Positions 5,322-8,728 of a DNA stretch of 8,728 nucleotides are shown in pieces. The notes below the pieces were generated by a model. The model was not told the DNA's origin, ran no database searches, and saw nothing but the letters and a program-made list of their open reading frames with translations. The position numbers and the translations under genes were made by a program. Each line of letters begins with the position of its first letter. Position 1 is the first letter of the stretch. The DNA is taken from contig JASLMQ010000124.1 in assembly GCA_030746455.1 (NCBI GenBank), positions 1-8,728 on the forward strand, in the 5' to 3' direction. Source of the DNA: Candidatus Latescibacterota bacterium (GTDB lineage Bacteria; Latescibacterota; UBA2968; GCA-2709665).

Positions 5322-5893
5322 GACCGGTCGCCCTGGTCCATGAAATAGTAGCAGACGATGTGGAGGAGCACCAGGTGAAGGTCCTCGATCCGCCCCATGT
5401 GGTCCGAATCGACCACGATGCAGGTGTCGACCAGGTCCTTCAGCTTCCCCCCGGTGAACCCGGTCAGTCCCACCGTGTGGCACCCCACGTCGGCGGCGTG
5501 CCGGACGGCCCGAAGTACGTTCTCGGAGTTGCCACTGCCCGACACCGCGATCACCAGGTCCCCCGGTTCGGCGAAGTTGCGGAGCTGCTCAACGTAGACG
5601 TCGTCGTAGCTCAGATCGTTGCTCAGCGCCGTCATCCAGGGAACGCAGTCTGTAAGGGGCACGATCTTGAACCGTTTCTCCCGTCCCAAGGAGGCACCCT
5701 TGCCCATATCGTTGACGAAATGGGAAGCCGTTGCAGCACTTCCTCCATTCCCGACCGCGAAGATCCGTTTGCCTTCGGATCCGGCCTGTTCCACGAGCGC
5801 CACCACCCGCGCGATGGACTCGGGATCGACCGACTCCACCAAACGACCCAGATCCCTAATATATTCTGCAGCAAATGCTTGCATGGATTCCAT
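5318..5893 (-). CDS. SIS-domain sugar-phosphate isomerase, GmhA-like
   Basis: A 191-residue single-SIS-domain protein related to sedoheptulose-7-phosphate isomerase (GmhA), which makes D-glycero-D-manno-heptose 7-phosphate. The phosphate-binding motifs are GNGGSAA (48-54) and SGSGNSENV (118-126). H58 and H178 match E. coli GmhA H61 and H180. The position of the E. coli acid/base E65 is D62, and the Gln of the RIQEIH helix is E170 in RIEDLH, so the substrate may not be sedoheptulose-7-phosphate. The ATG at 5893 was chosen for a GGAG 6 nt upstream. An ATG at 5905 overlapping the isomerase stop as TGATG is also possible (four residues longer) and would give direct coupling. The 3' end overlaps the aminopeptidase start by 4 nt. 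Confidence 0.88.
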   Translation of the reverse strand: MESMQAFAAEYIRDLGRLVESVDPESIARVVALVEQAGSEGKRIFAVGNGGSAATASHFVNDMGKGASLGREKRFKIVPLTDCVPWMTALSNDLSYDDVYVEQLRNFAEPGDLVIAVSGSGNSENVLRAVRHAADVGCHTVGLTGFTGGKLKDLVDTCIVVDSDHMGRIEDLHLVLLHIVCYYFMDQGDRS

Positions 5894-5904
5894 AGATCTC
5901 TCCA

Positions 5905-6762
5905 TCAGCTTAGTCCGGCCGCCTTCCACGCCTTGTCCAGGCCCTCGCCCGTCTCTCGCACCGCCTGTTCGGCTGGCAGTTCCCTCACCCGCTGGCTGAA
6001 GGGCTCGGGCGTAACAGGACCTCCATATTCGACTTCGTCGAGGACCTTCAGGAAGCCCACCAGGTCGATCACGCCGGTTTCGCTGGGTAGCGCACGGACG
6101 TTGTCAATTTGGTCGACAAGATCGACCCCCGCCGGGGCGTCGTTCACGTGGACGTGGATCACGTCGTCCGCCACAAGGCACCGAAGGTCCGAGAGCGTTC
6201 CCAGGCCCGTGTGCCAGTGCCAGCAATCCAGGAGCAGGCCGGCGTTGCCCGTACCGATGGCCTCGCATAGCGCCAGCATCCCCGGAAGGGTGTAGATGAA
6301 CCCGTAGGGCTCATCGATCCGCTTGGTCTGCGGGCCGATGAACTCGAGCCCGAGGCTGCACCCGTGGTCTTTCAGGACCTCGCAGATGGGACGCAGCCGC
6401 TCTACGTGCCACCGGAAGTTCTCGCGGAATCGCCGCTCCTTCGAGCCTGCCGGGATCCACCGCGCCACCCGGAGCGCGCCAACGGACGCACCTGCCGATG
6501 CGAGCGCGGGTAGACCCGCCAGATCCCGCTCGTAGTCCGCCTGAGGCCCGTCCCACGCCACCGGGAGCCCCCACGATCCGATCCGCATACCGGCCTCGTC
6601 GAAAAGCTGCCGTACCGCATCCGCTCCGTCTTCCTCCACCCGCTTCGCCAGGTCCTGGATGCCCACATCGACCCCCTGGAAGCCGCCGATCTTGGCATAC
6701 GCCAGGGCCTCCGGCAGACTGGCCTTCACGCCGATCGTGCCCGGTGACAAGCTCTTGAACAC
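5905..6762 (-). CDS. Sugar phosphate isomerase/epimerase-like TIM-barrel protein
   Basis: A 285-residue protein of the xylose-isomerase-like TIM barrel (AP endonuclease family 2) superfamily, which includes sugar, keto-sugar and inosose isomerases, epimerases and dehydratases. The usual metal ligands appear in order: E140 (LGLEFIG), D179 with H182 (LLLDCWHWHTG), H205 (VIHVHVND) and E253 (TPEPFS). The N-terminus (GVKASLPEALAYAKIGGFQGVDVG) is the first strand and helix of the barrel. The GTG at 6762 was chosen because AGGAGG lies 5 nt before it and the protein then starts just before strand 1; the longer frame to 6933 overlaps the small ORF. It sits 23 nt after that ORF and 11 nt before the SIS gene. 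Superfamily is firm, the exact substrate is not. With the dehydratase and SIS genes it suggests a short sugar-conversion pathway. Confidence 0.88.
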   Translation of the reverse strand: MFKSLSPGTIGVKASLPEALAYAKIGGFQGVDVGIQDLAKRVEEDGADAVRQLFDEAGMRIGSWGLPVAWDGPQADYERDLAGLPALASAGASVGALRVARWIPAGSKERRFRENFRWHVERLRPICEVLKDHGCSLGLEFIGPQTKRIDEPYGFIYTLPGMLALCEAIGTGNAGLLLDCWHWHTGLGTLSDLRCLVADDVIHVHVNDAPAGVDLVDQIDNVRALPSETGVIDLVGFLKVLDEVEYGGPVTPEPFSQRVRELPAEQAVRETGEGLDKAWKAAGLS

Positions 6763-6785
6763 GGATGCCTCCTTCTCCTTTCGTG

Positions 6786-6958
6786 TTACACCTCCACGAC
6801 ATTGTGCCGCAGCTCGTGCGATCCGTCTTCTCGTGCGTACTCGTAGAAGTAGTGCACCTTCCCTTCCCGGCGCCGGGGGGTTCCACCACCGTCGTCCCGG
6901 CCTCGGGGTCGAAGAGGGGCAGGTCCCCCACACTGCGTCTGTTCGGATGGCCGCTCAC
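6786..6958 (-). pseudogene. Small ORF (about 57 residues) split by an apparent -1 nt frameshift
   Basis: A GTG at 6958 overlaps the dehydratase stop codon as GTGA and opens the frame MSGHPNRRSVGDLPLFDPEA, continuing GTTVVEPP. At a run of six C (about 6880-6875) the protein-like signal moves to another frame, reading REGKVHYFYEYAREDGSHEL and then RHNVVEV with a TAA at 6788-6786. Adding one base at the C-run joins the halves into a 57-residue protein with EGKVHYFYEYAREDG as its best-looking part, and the stop then lies 23 nt before the next gene, fitting an operon gene. The unshifted first frame instead runs on into the isomerase gene. I recognise no family. Explanations are a base lost in sequencing or assembly, a true inactivating mutation, or ribosomal slippage on the C-run. 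The feature's length (173 nt, not divisible by three) reflects the shift. Confidence 0.55.
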
Positions 6959-8076
6959 GACTGCCCCCTCCTCTGCAGCCCGCTCAGGTCCACACGATGG
7001 GCCTCCACTACCTCCGGGTTCAGCTCGAGCCCCAGTCCAGGCCGATCGCTAAGGCGGACGCGCCCGTTCTCGATATGCTCGGCCGGGAGCGTCAGTTCGC
7101 TGCGCCACGGCACCTCTCCCCACGCGAATTCCAGAATCAGGAACCCGGGCTGGGCCGCCATGGCCTCGATTCCAGCGGCGAGCTCCACGGGTCCGAAGGG
7201 CCCGTGGGGGGCAGTGGCAACGCCCCAGGCGTCGGCCATGTCCGCCACCTTCCTCAGCTCGCCGATGCCCCCAACGATTCCCACATCGGGCATCACCATG
7301 TCCATGGCGCCCTGCGCCATCACCTCCCGGAACGCGCTGCTGAAGACCCGCTGCTCACCCCCCGCTATAGGGATGCCGCAGCGTTCCTTGACCTGGACCA
7401 CGTCGTCCAGATCCGTCTCCGGGATAGGCTGCTCGAACCAAAAGAGGTCAAGGTCCCGGAGGGCGTCGGCCACCTCCAGGGCGCCCTTGACCGTGAAGCG
7501 GCTGTGACAGTCCACCAGGAGGTCCACATCGGGCCCGATGGCCTCGCGTACCGCTCGCATGCACGCGATCCCCGTCTCGGCGTCCAGGGCGCGGTCTACG
7601 TCCCTGGGCAGGCCGTCGAACGGCGCGAGCTTGACCGCGTCGAATCCCTCGGACACGGCCGCTGACGCGTTCCTGGCGAAGCCCTCGGGGGTCCGGTCCG
7701 TCGTGGCCCGGTTGATGTTCGCGTACAACCGGATGCTGTCGCGCAGCGCGCCCCCGAACAGGGCGTGAAGGGGCACCCCGAGCGACTTCCCGAGCAGGTC
7801 CCACAGGGCCTCCTCAACCGCGCTGAGCGCACAGACTTCGTCCCGCCCGGGGTTTCCCTGCGAGCAAGCTTCATTGATCTCCCGAATTCGTCGGGGATCG
7901 GTGCCCTTCAGCCTTTCGGCCAGGGCACGAACCGCGCCGACGGCGCCTTCATAGGCGTTGCCCGGTCTGAGCTCACCGAGACCCCAGATTCCCTCGTCCG
8001 TGTTGACGTGCACAAACAGCCAGTCGCCCCGATGGTTTACGCGTACCGCATCGATGTCGATGCCCGTGATCCGCAT
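6955..8076 (-). CDS. Enolase-superfamily sugar-acid dehydratase, DgoD-like
   Basis: A 373-residue mandelate racemase/muconate lactonising enzyme family protein. Residues 1-115 are the capping domain; the rest is the (beta/alpha)7-beta barrel. The three Mg ligands are D189 (LLVDCHSRF), E215 (FWFEQP) and E241 (AGGEQ). The general acid/base candidates are H191 in the DxH motif and H291 in APHGPFGPVELAA, paired with D264 (MPDVG). The KxK motif of true mandelate racemases is absent; the strand reads VKLAPF, with K149 only. DxH plus PHxPxGP, with no KxK, is the pattern of D-galactonate dehydratase (DgoD) and related acid-sugar dehydratases, which convert an aldonate to its 2-keto-3-deoxy form. The exact sugar acid is not known. 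The ATG at 8076 follows AGGA by 6 nt; the longer frame to 8355 overlaps the glycosyltransferase and is not coding-like. Confidence 0.88.
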   Translation of the reverse strand: MRITGIDIDAVRVNHRGDWLFVHVNTDEGIWGLGELRPGNAYEGAVGAVRALAERLKGTDPRRIREINEACSQGNPGRDEVCALSAVEEALWDLLGKSLGVPLHALFGGALRDSIRLYANINRATTDRTPEGFARNASAAVSEGFDAVKLAPFDGLPRDVDRALDAETGIACMRAVREAIGPDVDLLVDCHSRFTVKGALEVADALRDLDLFWFEQPIPETDLDDVVQVKERCGIPIAGGEQRVFSSAFREVMAQGAMDMVMPDVGIVGGIGELRKVADMADAWGVATAPHGPFGPVELAAGIEAMAAQPGFLILEFAWGEVPWRSELTLPAEHIENGRVRLSDRPGLGLELNPEVVEAHRVDLSGLQRRGQS

Positions 8077-8146
8077 GGCCGATCCTGTCTCCTTGTGCGT
8101 ACGTCCAGAGTCCAGCGCATCGGGGATGGGACGCGCCCGCCTTCGC

Positions 8147-8728
8147 CTACCCCGCGTAGAGTTCTGCCACCTGGGCGGCGATCTCGTCCCAATCGAGCGA
8201 GAGCGCCCGGCGACGCGCAGCGGATCCGGCTTCCGCAAGGTCGATGCGTCGAGCTTGGAGGAGGGCCTCGTCGAGCGCCCCCTCGTCCTTCGGTTCGTAG
8301 AGAATGCCTGTGGTGTCGTCCAGCAACTCGGTGAGGCACCCCAGCTTGGGTGCAATCAGCGGCTTTCCGAACGAGAGGGCCGCGATCGCCGATCCCGACG
8401 TCAGCACATCGGAAAAGGGGAACACGGTCACGTCGCACGCATTCAGGTAGACCTGGAATTCCTCATTCCCGAAGAAGGGAGACGTGTGGACCCCGATCCG
8501 CGCATCTTTTCCCGCTTGGGCCGTCACTTGGTCGGCGTACTCCGCGTTGAAGGCCCGGCGCATCATCAGGACCAGCCTGTCGTCGTCCGCGGCGACCCTG
8601 CGGAAGGCCTCGATCAGGTCCTCGATACCCTTGTAGGTGCGCGCGTTCCCGAAGTAGAGGTAGACAAAGGCGTCCTGCGAAAGGTTGAGCTGCCGTCTGG
8701 CCTCCTCTCGAGAGATGTCGTTAGGAAA
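8147..8728 (-). CDS. Glycosyltransferase, GT4-like (GT-B), N-terminal part beyond window
   Basis: The last 193 residues of a GT-B glycosyltransferase; the frame is open at the window end. The fragment has the start of the donor-binding domain, FVYLYFGNARTYKGIEDLIE (residues 21-40), where K33 follows the glycine-rich strand, as in GT4 enzymes. A second half follows with CDVTVFPF and LTSGSAIAALSFGKPLIAP (residues 109-127). The classical E-x7-E motif is not conserved: the region reads SGSAIAALSFGKP with no glutamates, a variant I associate with a GT4 branch but cannot confirm. The role would be sugar transfer in a surface glycan or glycolipid. Its TAG lies 70 nt before the dehydratase start with no clear promoter or terminator between, so it may be the upstream gene of the same operon. 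Confidence 0.87.
   Translation of the reverse strand, partial: FPNDISREEARRQLNLSQDAFVYLYFGNARTYKGIEDLIEAFRRVAADDDRLVLMMRRAFNAEYADQVTAQAGKDARIGVHTSPFFGNEEFQVYLNACDVTVFPFSDVLTSGSAIAALSFGKPLIAPKLGCLTELLDDTTGILYEPKDEGALDEALLQARRIDLAEAGSAARRRALSLDWDEIAAQVAELYAG

Noticed and set aside
3957..5348. Plus-strand ORF of 463 codons
   Set aside because: It is antisense to the ATL and aminopeptidase genes, which carry clear family motifs (PWHRV, HELTH); the plus-strand product has no recognisable domain and is a GC-rich shadow frame.
5360..6295. Plus-strand ORF of 311 codons
   Set aside because: It is antisense to the SIS and TIM-barrel genes with conserved motifs on the minus strand; composition looks like a reverse reading of them.
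6311..6958. Continuous 215-codon reading of the small ORF running into the isomerase gene
   Set aside because: After the C-run the product becomes low-complexity Arg/Gly-rich sequence overlapping the isomerase in the wrong frame; only its first 28 or so residues look real.

Overview
The window is a GC-rich bacterial chromosomal segment (roughly 60-65% G+C by eye). Every supported gene is on the minus strand. No transposase, integrase, phage gene, CRISPR array or long repeat was seen. The 31-residue basic protein of the AURKAIP1/COX24 type next to an HU gene, with sugar-acid and sugar-isomerase genes nearby, suggests a GC-rich member of the Fibrobacteres-Chlorobi-Bacteroidetes-Gemmatimonadetes-like assemblage or a related candidate phylum. 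This placement is an inference, not a demonstrated assignment.

Reading in the direction of transcription, from high to low coordinates, the first block (8728 to about 3909) is a tightly packed minus-strand gene string. It holds the C-terminal part of a GT4-like glycosyltransferase, an enolase-superfamily sugar-acid dehydratase of the DgoD type, a small ORF split by an apparent one-base frameshift, a TIM-barrel sugar isomerase/epimerase, a GmhA-like SIS-domain sugar-phosphate isomerase, a COG4324-type metallo-aminopeptidase and an alkyltransferase-like (ATL) protein. Several junctions are GTGA overlaps or gaps under 25 nt, so most of the string is probably one operon. The sugar genes suggest an unusual sugar or sugar acid being metabolised or built into a glycan. 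The aminopeptidase and ATL genes may simply be passengers.

The second block (about 3886 to 3200) is a genetic-information cassette. A near-consensus sigma-70 promoter is followed by an HU/IHF-family gene, a 31-residue TTG-start basic protein and, 23 nt later, tRNA-Arg(CCG) with an encoded CCA end. A 14-bp hairpin follows the tRNA.

The third block (about 3200 to 2041) is a sigma-70 family sigma factor gene behind a gene-free leader of about 300 nt. The leader contains a good match to a sigma-54 (-24/-12) promoter. A GCAA-capped hairpin follows the gene.

The last two genes appear to have their own promoters. One encodes a membrane-anchored protein with a C-terminal PilZ (c-di-GMP binding) domain (1899 to 778). 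The other is the N-terminal part of a YihY/BrkB inner-membrane protein (591 to the window edge). No wholly new multi-gene system was identified. The items most worth checking are the frameshifted small ORF inside the sugar operon, the sigma-54-like site before the sigma gene, the HU/small protein/tRNA-Arg cassette, and the altered active-site residues in the SIS isomerase.
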